From Candidatus Finniella inopinata (GTDB lineage: Bacteria; Pseudomonadota; Alphaproteobacteria; Paracaedibacterales; CAIULA01): a stretch of DNA of 64,000 bases. The DNA is taken from NCBI RefSeq assembly GCF_004210305.1, contig NZ_SCFB01000002.1:1-64000 (forward strand). Direction: 5' to 3'. A model generated the notes under the pieces. That model did no database searches. It was given only the letters and a program-made list of their open reading frames with translations, and was not told the DNA's origin. Position numbers and translations under genes: made by a program. This document shows positions 9,511 to 17,602 of the stretch, piece by piece. How positions within the stretch are numbered: the stretch's first letter is position 1; each line of letters begins with the position of its first letter.

Positions 9511-9590
9511 TAACGAACATAATGGATAGTTTTTGTTTGTTGTTTTCTTGTAACGCTCATCCATGTTCGTTATATTTACTTAACGAACAA
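9511..9590. repeat. Inverted and direct repeats of TTAACGAACA
   Basis: TAACGAACATAATGGA at 9511-9526 is inverted as TCCATGTTCGTTA at 9560-9572, and TAACGAACA recurs directly at 9581. The block lies just upstream of the Fic-type remnant within the pot operon. It could be an old operator, a processing hairpin or the end of the inserted DNA. Confidence 0.5.
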
Positions 9591-9600
9591 AAAACCCAAA

Positions 9601-9841
9601 ATATCAACGATCGCAGTATTAACTATTCATGGGTACCTGCAACAATACCCAATCTCCAACACGACCAACATCCGCGAAAAAACAAACTTGTCTCAGCCGA
9701 CGGTAATTCGTAGTCTTTCTGCGTTAGAGTCGATTGGTATTTGTGAAAGAAATTACCGGAAAGGGGAGACATAAAATATTTGTTTATAAAAATTATTTGG
9801 ATATTCTAGGCAAGGGAACGGAAAAACCGTTTAGGTATTAG
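9601..9841 (+). pseudogene. C-terminal remnant of a Fic-family protein
   Basis: An open frame from 9601 has no start codon and reads through LQQYPIS, then TNLSQPTVIRSLSALESIGI. After a one-base shift near 9768 (AAAGGGGAG run) it continues RHKIFVYKNYLDILGKGTE to a stop at 9839. This is the winged-helix tail typical of Fic/DOC AMP-transferases (usual form 'L..LSQPTV..AL..L..LGIV.E..G..RNR.FVY..YL.IL..GTE'). The catalytic Fic domain (HPFxxGNGR) is absent. It sits between potB and potC, so foreign DNA was inserted into the operon and then decayed. Confidence 0.65.
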
Positions 9842-9858
9842 AAGGAAGACTACAACAC

Positions 9859-10677
9859 ATGCGTCGATTATCAGTCCCCGGCATCACAGCCTTAATTATT
9901 GGGTACACGTTTTTGTATCTGCCCATTTTGTTTTTGGTGGTGTTTTCGTTTAATCAATCCCGTCTTCCAGGTGTGTGGAGTGGCTTTTCAACGCGCTGGT
10001 ACCAACTGTTGTTTGAGAATGAAACGCTGCTGGCGGCTGTTTTAACCAGTTTTCATATTGCAGCTATGACAGCCACCCTGGCCGTTATTTTGGGTACCTT
10101 GGCCGCTGTTGCAATGACCCGTCGCAAAAAATTTCGGGGGCGCACTCTTTTCAGTGGCCTGATTTCTGCCCCCCTTGTTATGCCAGAGGTGATCACAGGC
10201 CTTGCCCTTTTATTAACCTTTGTGACCCTGGAACGATTGATTGGTTGGCCAGCCCAACGGGGCATCATGACGGTGACGATTGCCCATACGACCCTGGCGA
10301 TGGCTTATGTCTATGTGATTGTTCAGTCCCGGTTGCAAGATTTTGACCAATCGTTAGAGGAGGCTGCCCTGGATTTAGGTGCAAGGCCCTTTAAGGTCTT
10401 TATGACGATCACGTTGCCCATCATCTCACCCGCCCTTATTTCGGGTTGGTTATTATCGTTTGCCTTGTCGCTTGATGATGTAGTCATTGCCAGCTTTTTA
10501 TCAGGGCCTGGCGCCACCACGTTGCCCTTGTTAATTTTTTCCAGTGTTCGTTTGGGCGTCACGCCTGAGATCAATGCTCTGGCGACCGTTATTATTGGTA
10601 TGGTCAGTTTTGGTGTGGTGGTTGCCGGTCTTGTAATAGCTAGACAGCAAAGGAAAAAGCGATTGTATGGTGGGTAA
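9859..10677 (+). CDS. potC: Polyamine ABC transporter permease PotC/PotI
   Basis: A 272-residue permease with six membrane segments and the EAA-loop signature EEAALDLGARPFKVFMTITLP near residue 170. SFALSLDDVVIASFLSGPGATTLPL is the characteristic PotC/PotI segment. It completes the importer begun at 6260. Because a 374-base insert with stops separates it from potB, it may depend on its own AGGAAG ribosome site just upstream. Its last 11 bases overlap the next gene. Confidence 0.9.
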   Translation: MRRLSVPGITALIIGYTFLYLPILFLVVFSFNQSRLPGVWSGFSTRWYQLLFENETLLAAVLTSFHIAAMTATLAVILGTLAAVAMTRRKKFRGRTLFSGLISAPLVMPEVITGLALLLTFVTLERLIGWPAQRGIMTVTIAHTTLAMAYVYVIVQSRLQDFDQSLEEAALDLGARPFKVFMTITLPIISPALISGWLLSFALSLDDVVIASFLSGPGATTLPLLIFSSVRLGVTPEINALATVIIGMVSFGVVVAGLVIARQQRKKRLYGG

Positions 10678-11788
10678 GATTCCTCGCGTATTACAAGTCC
10701 TCCCAGCCTTAAAAAGTGGTGGGGTGGAAAAGGCGACCTTAGATTGGGCGCAAATTTTGTGCCAGCAGGCGCCCACATTTGTGACTTCCGCTGGAGGGGG
10801 CCTTGTTAAACATTTGGAAGCTTCTGGTGTTGCCCATTTGCCGTTGCCGTTGGATAAAAAGTCTCCCTGGGCTTTGTGGTTAAACGCAAAAGCTTTATGC
10901 CAGGTTATAAAAGAGCACAATATTCAGCTTGTTCATGTCAGATCCAGGGCGCCCGCATGGAGTGCTCTTTGGGCGGCGCGGCGGATGAAAGTGCCTTTTA
11001 TAACGACATATCATGGGGTCTATAACGCCCACAATCGTTTGAAGCGATTTTATAACTCGGTGATGGCACGGGGTGATCATGTCATTGCCATCTCAGAGTA
11101 TGTAGCCCGGCATATTCAAAGTGAACATGGTCATTTAAAGCCCAATGTTGTGGTTATTCCTGAGGGGATTGATACGGATGTGTTTGATCCCACCAGCGTA
11201 TCGTGCGAACAGGTGGAAGCCTTGAAACAACAGTGGGGCGTGCCACCCAACAAGTTTTTGATTATGTTGCCAGGGCGCTTGACGCGCTGGAAGGGGCAGG
11301 GGGTTTTGGTTGGTGCCTTGAAAGGACTGTCGGATTTGCCCGTTCATGTCGTATTTTTAGGGTCCGATCAAGGGCGGACAGACTATAGCGATCGGTTGCG
11401 CCAAGAAACAAAAGATCTGCCCGTAACCTTTGTTCCAAGCTGTGAATATATGCCAACGGCCTATGCTGCGGCGGATTTGGTGTTGTCATGTTCGATCGAG
11501 CCGGAGGCTTTTGGGAGGGTAACGGCGGAGGCCTTATCCATGGCACGGCCGTACATAGGAACAGACCTGGGGGCAACGCCGGAGTTGTGTTTAGAAGGTC
11601 AAACTGGATTTTTGATTCCAGCGAATGATTTTGATGCGTTAGCGGTCACCATAAGAAACCTTTTTGCCTTAGCGATGGATGAAAAAACAAGAATGGGATT
11701 GGTGGCGCGCCAACACATTAGCGATAACTTTTCCTTAAAACAAATGACAGCGAAGACGCTTGATTTGTATCAATTGTTGATTGGCTAA
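10667..11788 (+). CDS. Glycosyltransferase family 4 (GT-B fold)
   Basis: A 373-residue cytoplasmic or peripheral glycosyltransferase. The N-terminal domain has ALKSGGVEKATLDWA and the donor domain has MLPGRLTRWKGQGVL, ending with the EPEAFGRVTAEALSMARPYIGTDLGATPEL nucleotide-sugar-binding region with its conserved E-x7-E pair. Such GT4 enzymes build LPS core or other surface glycans; the acceptor is unknown. The start overlaps the potC stop by 11 bases, so it is translated from the pot operon although functionally unrelated. Confidence 0.85.
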   Translation: MVGKIPRVLQVLPALKSGGVEKATLDWAQILCQQAPTFVTSAGGGLVKHLEASGVAHLPLPLDKKSPWALWLNAKALCQVIKEHNIQLVHVRSRAPAWSALWAARRMKVPFITTYHGVYNAHNRLKRFYNSVMARGDHVIAISEYVARHIQSEHGHLKPNVVVIPEGIDTDVFDPTSVSCEQVEALKQQWGVPPNKFLIMLPGRLTRWKGQGVLVGALKGLSDLPVHVVFLGSDQGRTDYSDRLRQETKDLPVTFVPSCEYMPTAYAAADLVLSCSIEPEAFGRVTAEALSMARPYIGTDLGATPELCLEGQTGFLIPANDFDALAVTIRNLFALAMDEKTRMGLVARQHISDNFSLKQMTAKTLDLYQLLIG

Positions 11789-11862
11789 TGACGAATTTTT
11801 ATATGAACCCATAAATCTTATAATTATAATTATGGAAAGTGAAGATCGTTTTCTAAAGTTCC

Positions 11863-11891
11863 TTGACAAGTCAGAAACATTATTCTATGGC
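11863..11891 (+). promoter_or_regulatory. Candidate sigma70 promoter
   Basis: TTGACA at 11863-11868 is followed after 17 bases by TATGGC, a weak -10. The surrounding CCTTGACAAG recurs upstream of the related secreted-protein gene at 13073 (13009-13018), suggesting shared control. Confidence 0.35.
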
Positions 11892-11927
11892 TTAGGTAAA
11901 TGAACATTACATTAATTGAGGGACAAA

Positions 11928-12320
11928 ATGCTTAACACTTTAAAATACTTGTTTTTAACTAGTTCCGTCCTTGGTGGGGCTTGTATTGCCTCTAATGGAG
12001 ACCTTGGAAAAGAATTTTCAGAGCTCCCTTCTGGATCTGCTCAGCGATTTGTATCGACTAAGGCCAATGACGAAACCCTTTTAGCAATTAAACAATTTCT
12101 AAATATGCAAACGAAAATTTTATATATTCAAATCGAAGAAAATGAGAAATCAATAAAAGCATTTGAAGAAAAAGAATATACAAAAGAAGAAGCAGAAGAG
12201 TTGTATGCATACGGTATGATTACCATGACTGATTTGATAAGAATCCAAGCCAAGCAAGTCGACTTAACCTTGACAAGCAAGCAAGCAAGGTGCTTCTACG
12301 GCTTCAGGCAAATAGACTAA
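11928..12320 (+). CDS. Small secreted protein of unknown function
   Basis: About 130 residues. A signal peptide (MLNTLKYLFLTSSVLGGACIAS) closely resembles that of the coiled-coil protein at 13073, suggesting a shared origin of the N-termini. The mature part is short, Glu/Lys-rich and helical, with no recognised domain. GAGGGACAAA lies just before the ATG at 11928, which is preferred over a TTG at 11916. Probably exported to the periplasm or beyond. Confidence 0.6.
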   Translation: MLNTLKYLFLTSSVLGGACIASNGDLGKEFSELPSGSAQRFVSTKANDETLLAIKQFLNMQTKILYIQIEENEKSIKAFEEKEYTKEEAEELYAYGMITMTDLIRIQAKQVDLTLTSKQARCFYGFRQID

Positions 12321-12448
12321 AAATGAGGAGAAAAATAATTAAAACTTTAAAATAACGTCCTTTGGGGACAAATTATCTGCCTGGCTCATTTTTCTGATGA
12401 ATCTTTACCCAAATGTCGTGTCATTTTCTGGTTGAGATTCAATTAAGC

Positions 12449-12880
12449 CTATTTTTTAATTGCAATTAACTCAACGTCAAAAATCAAAGTGGCGTTAGGG
12501 GGAATCACGCCGCCTGCTCCTCTAGCCCCGTAACCTAAATTAGAGGGAACAATTAAAGTACGACGTCCCTTAACTTTCATACTTGCCACCCCTTCATCCC
12601 AGCCTTTAATAACTTGACCTACGCCAATAGTAAATTCGAAAAACTCATCTCTGTCTCGTGAGCTATCAAATTTAGTTCCATCTTCCAGGGTGCCAGTGTA
12701 ATGAACGACAACCGTATCTTTGGTTTCAGGAGAAGGACCCGTTCCTTCCTTTACATCGATATATTGAAGACCAGAAGGTGTCGTGACAGTCTTGGGACTA
12801 TCAGCATTGGCTTGATTCAAAACAGAATTCATTAATAAAGTTACCCCTAGAGTTAAGTGCGTTAAAATTTTTCTTAGCAA
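12449..12880 (-). CDS. FKBP-type peptidyl-prolyl isomerase, periplasmic
   Basis: A 143-residue protein with a signal peptide (about residues 1-26, ANA cleavage-like) and one complete FKBP domain (about 38-143). [31 protein letters not shown] and [26 protein letters not shown] are the classic active-site segments. It catalyses cis-trans prolyl isomerisation and helps fold exported proteins. It is convergent with the gene at 11928. Confidence 0.93.
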   Translation of the reverse strand: MLRKILTHLTLGVTLLMNSVLNQANADSPKTVTTPSGLQYIDVKEGTGPSPETKDTVVVHYTGTLEDGTKFDSSRDRDEFFEFTIGVGQVIKGWDEGVASMKVKGRRTLIVPSNLGYGARGAGGVIPPNATLIFDVELIAIKK

Positions 12881-13072
12881 AAAAATACTTCAGCTTGGAT
12901 TAAATAGTAACCAATCAGTACTTTTTCTTGGTCTTAATGTCAACAAATGTCAGCGATGTTGCAAGCGCCAGGATCCGTCTTTAATTCCCGGAAAATGATT
13001 TTTAAACGCCTTGACAAGGGAATAATAAAAATGGTGTTGTTTTTCTAAATCTTATTTTAAAAGGAAAATAGA

Positions 13073-14315
13073 ATGTATAAAAGTTTAAAATATTTATTGC
13101 TAACTTGCTGTGTTATTGGCACGGCTTATGGTTCAGCCTCGTCTAATAGTGATGCACTAAATTTCGATACTTCGGGCCTGACCACACATAAGTTGAGTAC
13201 TGGTTGGTTTGGAAGTTCAAAAGACTGTGTTTTTGTTGACGACCTCAATTCCTTCGCGTCACGTAAAAATGCTGAAATTCAAGAAAAGTTGGCACAAATA
13301 AACGGACAACACCAACGTGCGTTGGAAGAAGCTGCTCGGGCCGCAAATTCTGAACTTGATAGCTTAAGACAACAATTAGCAGCTGCCAGTACGGAAAAAC
13401 AGGAAATGTCCTTGGCCTTCGAGCAACAGTTGAACAGCCGATTAACGGAACAACAGGAAAAAGCAGCCAAAGAAAAAGAGGAATTATTGAAGATACCGGC
13501 AATGCTGAAAGAGCAAGCTGATCGGGAAAGAGTTGTTCTGGTCAATTCTTTGGAAAATTCTCAAATGCTTATAGAATTGCTGAAAGAGCAACAGAAAGCT
13601 CTTTTGACAGCAAAGACAGGTGCTGAAGCTGATGCCCTTTCTCAAAAACAACGTTCGGGACTTTTGGAGCACGCTCTGAAAGAAAAAGAAGGAATTATTA
13701 AAAACTTGGAAGAAAAACAACGGGAATTGCAAGATGCTGCGCTTGAAAAACAGGAACTGCAAAAAGACCTTGAAAAAAATCAGGAACAAATTCAACGCCT
13801 AGCTGCAAAAAGAAAACGAACTGGAAAGAGAAATTGAGAGGCTGCAAAAAGAAAAGGCAGAAAAAGAGCTTTTAATAGAACAGTATCAGCAAGCCCAACA
13901 ACGGGGTGATTATTATACCTACCTTTTGAGGCTTATTAACGATCGATCGGTTTCCGATTCTGTCCTAGCCCAACAGATTTACGCAACAGTAATTAGATCA
14001 GGAAAATCTCTCGACGCATTTCACACAGCAGGTCAAGAACCACTTACTGCAGCTTTAGTTAATGTGACAAGACCTTACGATGCAATTTATGGCCAAGCGG
14101 GTGTAGAAAAAGGCAGCGGAGGTGACCGATATAAAGACAGATTTAGGCTTTTAGGTAATAAAATTGTCGAATTAGGTTTTGGTCCTGACATTGACAAGAT
14201 CAGCTTTGTAGGTTCACCCTTGGAAAGGCTCTTCGGGGAAGTGACGACACAACTTACCAATGTTGGTGCGCAACCTAATAACCACAGCAGCGAAAGTTCA
14301 GCAGCAAAAAAATAA
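13073..14315 (+). pseudogene. Secreted coiled-coil protein, frameshifted
   Basis: A signal peptide (MYKSLKYLLLTCCVIGTAYG) is followed by a long Gln/Glu/Lys heptad region. Frame one ends at 13837 with an unnatural basic tail (AAKRKRTGKRN). From about 13803 the +1 frame continues the coiled coil as LQKENELEREIERLQKEKAE, then passes into a globular C-terminal part (LLRLINDRSVSDSVLAQQIY ... ISFVGSPLERLFGEV) that ends at 14315. A single-base indel near 13800 therefore splits one gene of about 413 codons. No family is recognised for the C-terminal part. A sequencing error cannot be excluded. Confidence 0.7.
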
Positions 14316-14320
14316 AAACG

Positions 14321-14350
14321 CCCCCCTTCCCTCTCTTTGGGAAGGGGTTT
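14321..14350 (+). terminator. Rho-independent terminator
   Basis: CCCCTTCCC at 14323-14331 pairs with GGGAAGGGG at 14339-14347, followed by TTTA. It lies directly after the stop at 14315 and could serve both strands, since the minus-strand gene ends at 14349. Confidence 0.75.
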
Positions 14351-14864
14351 ATTGTGTCAAAGGTTGTGGTGACACCCTGTTGCCCAACCAAAAAAGCGTC
14401 CTTACCATAACTGGAAACAGACTGAATGTTATCAGAGCATCCCCCAGCATGTTTGAAAAAGGGATAGATCCATACCCCAAGCACAATAACCCAACCATCT
14501 GGATGCCACAAGCGATGCTCAAAAAAACTGCAAACCATCCCCAACAAACCCCCAAACTTGACTGAACCTGGCTCGTTTTTTGACGAATCAACAACAGGTA
14601 AAGAACGATAAATTGGCAATTTGAATACCCCAGTGGGTAATCGTAATAGCCATCTTTCAAAAAACCAAAAATCAATAACGAAACAATATTTATAAAGGGC
14701 AGCGAATAGATCAGGCTTGTGTACAATAACGTTAAAAATAGGAAAGGACGCAGGCCTATTTTGACCCAAACGTCCATGGCTTCAACGCCCAAGAATCCCG
14801 TCGATACACAAAAAAACTTTAAAGTTGCGATGACATTTGAGTGTTTTTTAAAAACTGCTGGCAT
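14349..14864 (-). CDS. Small membrane protein, possibly MreD-like
   Basis: Up to 171 residues with about five hydrophobic segments. The region FGFLKDGYYDYPLGYSN resembles the 'G.l.D..sg.pLG' loop of rod-shape protein MreD, and the length (about 165 from the internal Met) also fits. The usual mreBC neighbours are absent, so the identification is weak. Its start overlaps the end of the 111-residue gene upstream by 17 bases, suggesting an operon; an internal ATG (MDVWVKIG) is an alternative start. Confidence 0.45.
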   Translation of the reverse strand: MPAVFKKHSNVIATLKFFCVSTGFLGVEAMDVWVKIGLRPFLFLTLLYTSLIYSLPFINIVSLLIFGFLKDGYYDYPLGYSNCQFIVLYLLLIRQKTSQVQSSLGVCWGWFAVFLSIACGIQMVGLLCLGYGSIPFSNMLGDALITFSLFPVMVRTLFWLGNRVSPQPLTQ

Positions 14865-15183
14865 GACGTCTTAACAAGGCATCCATAACGACCAACTCAA
14901 TCGGCCCCCTGCCCTTCTTGATCGCAATTTCAGACTGAATGGTTTTGACTAAATTCCTTTTCGCCTGATCAGCGGGCAACCCGCGGTTATATTGATTGGC
15001 CAAAACCCTTAACCAATAGATGCCATCCGCCTTTAACGCTGTTTTATCAAGGCCGGCTAACAAATTGAGAGCGGGTGCTGATTTGTAAGCAGGGACGGCT
15101 TTTACAGGCGCCTTTTCGTGTGCGGCAGGCCCTTTGGCCCCAAACAAAAACTGTTGTTCAATATTGACGTTTTCTTTTTTCAT
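14848..15183 (-). CDS. Hypothetical protein
   Basis: 111 residues, soluble, with an Ala/Lys/Pro-rich N-terminal half and a helical C-terminal half (GIYWLRVLANQYNRGLPADQ ... MDALLRRHASSF). No known family is recognised. It is translationally coupled to the membrane-protein gene at 14349 by a 17-base overlap, so a functional link to that protein is likely. It diverges from the BI-1 gene at 15301. Confidence 0.6.
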   Translation of the reverse strand: MKKENVNIEQQFLFGAKGPAAHEKAPVKAVPAYKSAPALNLLAGLDKTALKADGIYWLRVLANQYNRGLPADQAKRNLVKTIQSEIAIKKGRGPIELVVMDALLRRHASSF

Positions 15184-15300
15184 ACAACCCCTGAGTATAG
15201 CCTTAGGTTAAGCTACACAATATCAAGGTCATAGTAAAAAGCTTTTTAAAATGGTACAATGCCTGACAGATATGCATTCACGTATTTTAAGGAGAAGCAA

Positions 15301-16023
15301 ATGTCAAATAGATTTGATGATCAACCAATCATAAGAAATTCATCGGCCGCACAGGCTTGGGATGTTGATGCGGGTCTTCGCAGTTATATGATTAAAGTCT
15401 ACAGCTACATGGCTATGGGGTTGGGCCTGACGGGCCTGGTGGCATTCGTAACAGCCAGCAGCCCTGCCTTTTTCCAGGCAATTTTTGGAACCCCCCTTAT
15501 GTGGGTGGTGATGCTTGCCCCGCTTGGAATAGTGTTTTTTTTAAGTGCTAGGATAGGCACTCTGTCTTTAAGTGCAGCCCAAACGACCTTCTGGGTCTAT
15601 GCGGGCGTAATGGGCTTATCCCTGTCCAGCATATTTTACGTCTATACAGGCCAAAGCATTGCCCGCTTGTTTTTCGTATCAGCCAGCGTGTTTGGCGCTA
15701 TGAGCCTTTATGGGTATACAACGAAAAAAGACCTAACCAATGTGGGTTCTTTCCTTTTCATGGGGCTTATTGGTTTGGTGATTGCCTCCATGGTGAACCT
15801 GTTTTTACAAAGTACGGCTCTTCAACTTGCCTTGTCGTATGTTGGTGTTTTGGTATTTACGGGCCTTACTGCCTATGACACTCAGGTTATTAAGGAATTG
15901 TATTTTGAGGCTGACAGCACAGAGGTTGCGGGCAAGAAAGCTATCATAGGTGCGCTCAATCTTTACATGGATTTTATTAACTTGTTCCTTGCGCTATTGC
16001 GCATCTTTGGCGACCGTCGCTAA
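15301..16023 (+). CDS. Bax inhibitor-1 / YccA family membrane protein
   Basis: About 240 residues with seven membrane segments. GLTAYDTQVIKELY is the family signature (GLTxYDTQ.I) near the C-terminus, and the N-terminal MSNRFDDQPI.R tail is typical of alphaproteobacterial members. AAGGAGAAGCAA precedes the ATG at 15301, so this start is preferred over 15259. Related bacterial proteins are proton-sensitive calcium leak channels or FtsH-associated factors. A TACAAT -10-like box at 15255-15260 lies upstream. Confidence 0.9.
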   Translation: MSNRFDDQPIIRNSSAAQAWDVDAGLRSYMIKVYSYMAMGLGLTGLVAFVTASSPAFFQAIFGTPLMWVVMLAPLGIVFFLSARIGTLSLSAAQTTFWVYAGVMGLSLSSIFYVYTGQSIARLFFVSASVFGAMSLYGYTTKKDLTNVGSFLFMGLIGLVIASMVNLFLQSTALQLALSYVGVLVFTGLTAYDTQVIKELYFEADSTEVAGKKAIIGALNLYMDFINLFLALLRIFGDRR

Positions 16024-16036
16024 TTAAAAAAATTCA

Positions 16037-16068
16037 AAGGGCTATTTAAAAAAATATAAATAGCCCTT
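16037..16068 (+). terminator. Rho-independent terminator after the BI-1 gene
   Basis: AAGGGCTATTTA pairs perfectly with TAAATAGCCCTT (12-bp stem), 13 bases after the stop codon at 16023. The U-tract is poor (ATATTA), so efficiency is uncertain. Confidence 0.75.
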
Positions 16069-16104
16069 ATATTACATCAACATGTTTATTTTTGGTTTGT
16101 GTTG

Positions 16105-17565
16105 ATGTTTCTTCAATCCCCTTTAAAATTTTCTGGCTCGACAGTTTTGTGTATTGGCGATGTCATGCTTGATCACTTTATCTATGGTCAAGTGGATCGT
16201 ATCTCCCCTGAATCCCCTATTCCTGTTTTGCGCCAGCAGCATCAGTTCAGCATGTTGGGCGGGGCTGGAAATGTGATGCGCAATATGCTTGCCCTTGGTG
16301 GACAGGTCATTTTCATCAGCGTTATTGGTGATGACGCGACAGGTCAAACGTTGAAAAATCAATTAAAATCATTAACCAACGTTCAATCCCAATTGATAAC
16401 TGAGACAAATCGTCAAACCATTCAAAAGACCCGCTTTATTGCCCAGGGGCAGCAGTTATTAAGAGTTGACGAAGAAGTTGTTCTGCCGTGCACAAAAGCA
16501 TCCCAAGAACAGATTTTAACAGCGGTACAACAATTTCTTCCCGCTTGCCAGGCGGTTGTTTTGTCTGACTATCATAAGGGGCTTTTTACCGAAGACTTAA
16601 GCCAAATTTTAATTGAACATATTCGCCTTCAAGACCCACATATTCCCATTGTCGTTGACCCAAAGGGGCGACACTATGACCGTTATAAGGGAGCGACGAT
16701 TATTACACCAAACCTTAAAGAATTAAGTGAAGTTGCTGGCTATTCTATCAAATCTCAGGAAGGGATTTTAAAAGAGAGCCACCGCCTGCAGCATGACTTA
16801 AATATTGATTCTGTGCTGGTAACCCAAGGTGCGCAAGGAATGACCCTTGTCGAAAAAGAAGGCCAATCCCACTTTTTCCCGGCTCAAACCCGCGAAGTCT
16901 ATGATGTATCAGGTGCCGGCGATACCGTTGTGGCCGCCTTGGCATTGGGACTTGCCAGTGGGTATTTATTAAAGGAAAGCTGCTACTTGGCCAATGAAGC
17001 CGCCGGGATTGCCGTTGGTAAGGTGGGCACAGCCACTGTCAGTTCTGAGGAGCTTGAAAACAGCCTTAATCAACACCACGGTGGCAGTTACAAGCAAAAA
17101 ATAGTTGACGTGCATCAAGCGCACGACTTATTAAAACGCTGGCGCCACCAGGGTCTGAAAATAGGGTTCACCAACGGTTGTTTTGATTTGCTTCATTTAG
17201 GACATTTACATATTTTACGCCAGTCGGCTCAGGCGTGCGATAAGCTTGTTTTGGGGCTGAATACGGATGCATCCATTAAACGCTTAAAGGGTGAACAGCG
17301 CCCCATACAAAATCAGCAAACGCGTGCTATGGTTCTGGCTGCCCTTGGTATGGTTGATGCGGTTATTCTGTTTGACGAAGACACTCCACTGGAACTGATT
17401 AAAGCTTTGCAGCCTGATGTGTTGGTAAAGGGAGCAGACTACACCGTTGATCGTGTCGTTGGCGCTGACCTGGTGCAGGCGCGCGGAGGACGGGTTCTGT
17501 TGGTTGACCTTCAAGAAGGGCACAGCACAACCAACACCGTGGCTAAAATGAAACTGGCTGGTTAA
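16105..17565 (+). CDS. hldE: Bifunctional heptose-7-phosphate kinase / heptose-1-phosphate adenylyltransferase
   Basis: A two-domain enzyme of ADP-heptose synthesis for the LPS inner core. Residues about 10-320 are a PfkB/ribokinase kinase with SMLGGAGNVMRN and the GAGDT anion hole (YDVSGAGDTVVAALAL). Residues about 340-486 are a nucleotidyltransferase with GCFDLLHLGHLHILRQ (HxGH) and NTDASIKRLKG. The fused form matches E. coli HldE. Starts GTG 16099, TTG 16102 and ATG 16105 are adjacent; ATG is chosen. It implies the cell still makes heptose-containing LPS. Confidence 0.93.
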   Translation: MFLQSPLKFSGSTVLCIGDVMLDHFIYGQVDRISPESPIPVLRQQHQFSMLGGAGNVMRNMLALGGQVIFISVIGDDATGQTLKNQLKSLTNVQSQLITETNRQTIQKTRFIAQGQQLLRVDEEVVLPCTKASQEQILTAVQQFLPACQAVVLSDYHKGLFTEDLSQILIEHIRLQDPHIPIVVDPKGRHYDRYKGATIITPNLKELSEVAGYSIKSQEGILKESHRLQHDLNIDSVLVTQGAQGMTLVEKEGQSHFFPAQTREVYDVSGAGDTVVAALALGLASGYLLKESCYLANEAAGIAVGKVGTATVSSEELENSLNQHHGGSYKQKIVDVHQAHDLLKRWRHQGLKIGFTNGCFDLLHLGHLHILRQSAQACDKLVLGLNTDASIKRLKGEQRPIQNQQTRAMVLAALGMVDAVILFDEDTPLELIKALQPDVLVKGADYTVDRVVGADLVQARGGRVLLVDLQEGHSTTNTVAKMKLAG

Positions 17566-17602
17566 TGGTTTATATAGCCCCCTTTCCAAATCATTTGAGT
17601 TT

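Noticed and set aside
9522..9713. 63-codon frame between potB and potC
   Set aside because: It has no family resemblance and lies in a different frame from the Fic-type remnant that does.
10323..10920. Long minus-strand frames across potC and the GT4 gene
   Set aside because: They lie wholly within well-supported genes on the other strand and have unnatural composition.
14275..14769. 164-codon minus-strand frame overlapping the membrane-protein gene at 14349
   Set aside because: It conflicts with the better hydrophobic pattern of the 14349-14864 frame and runs through the terminator.
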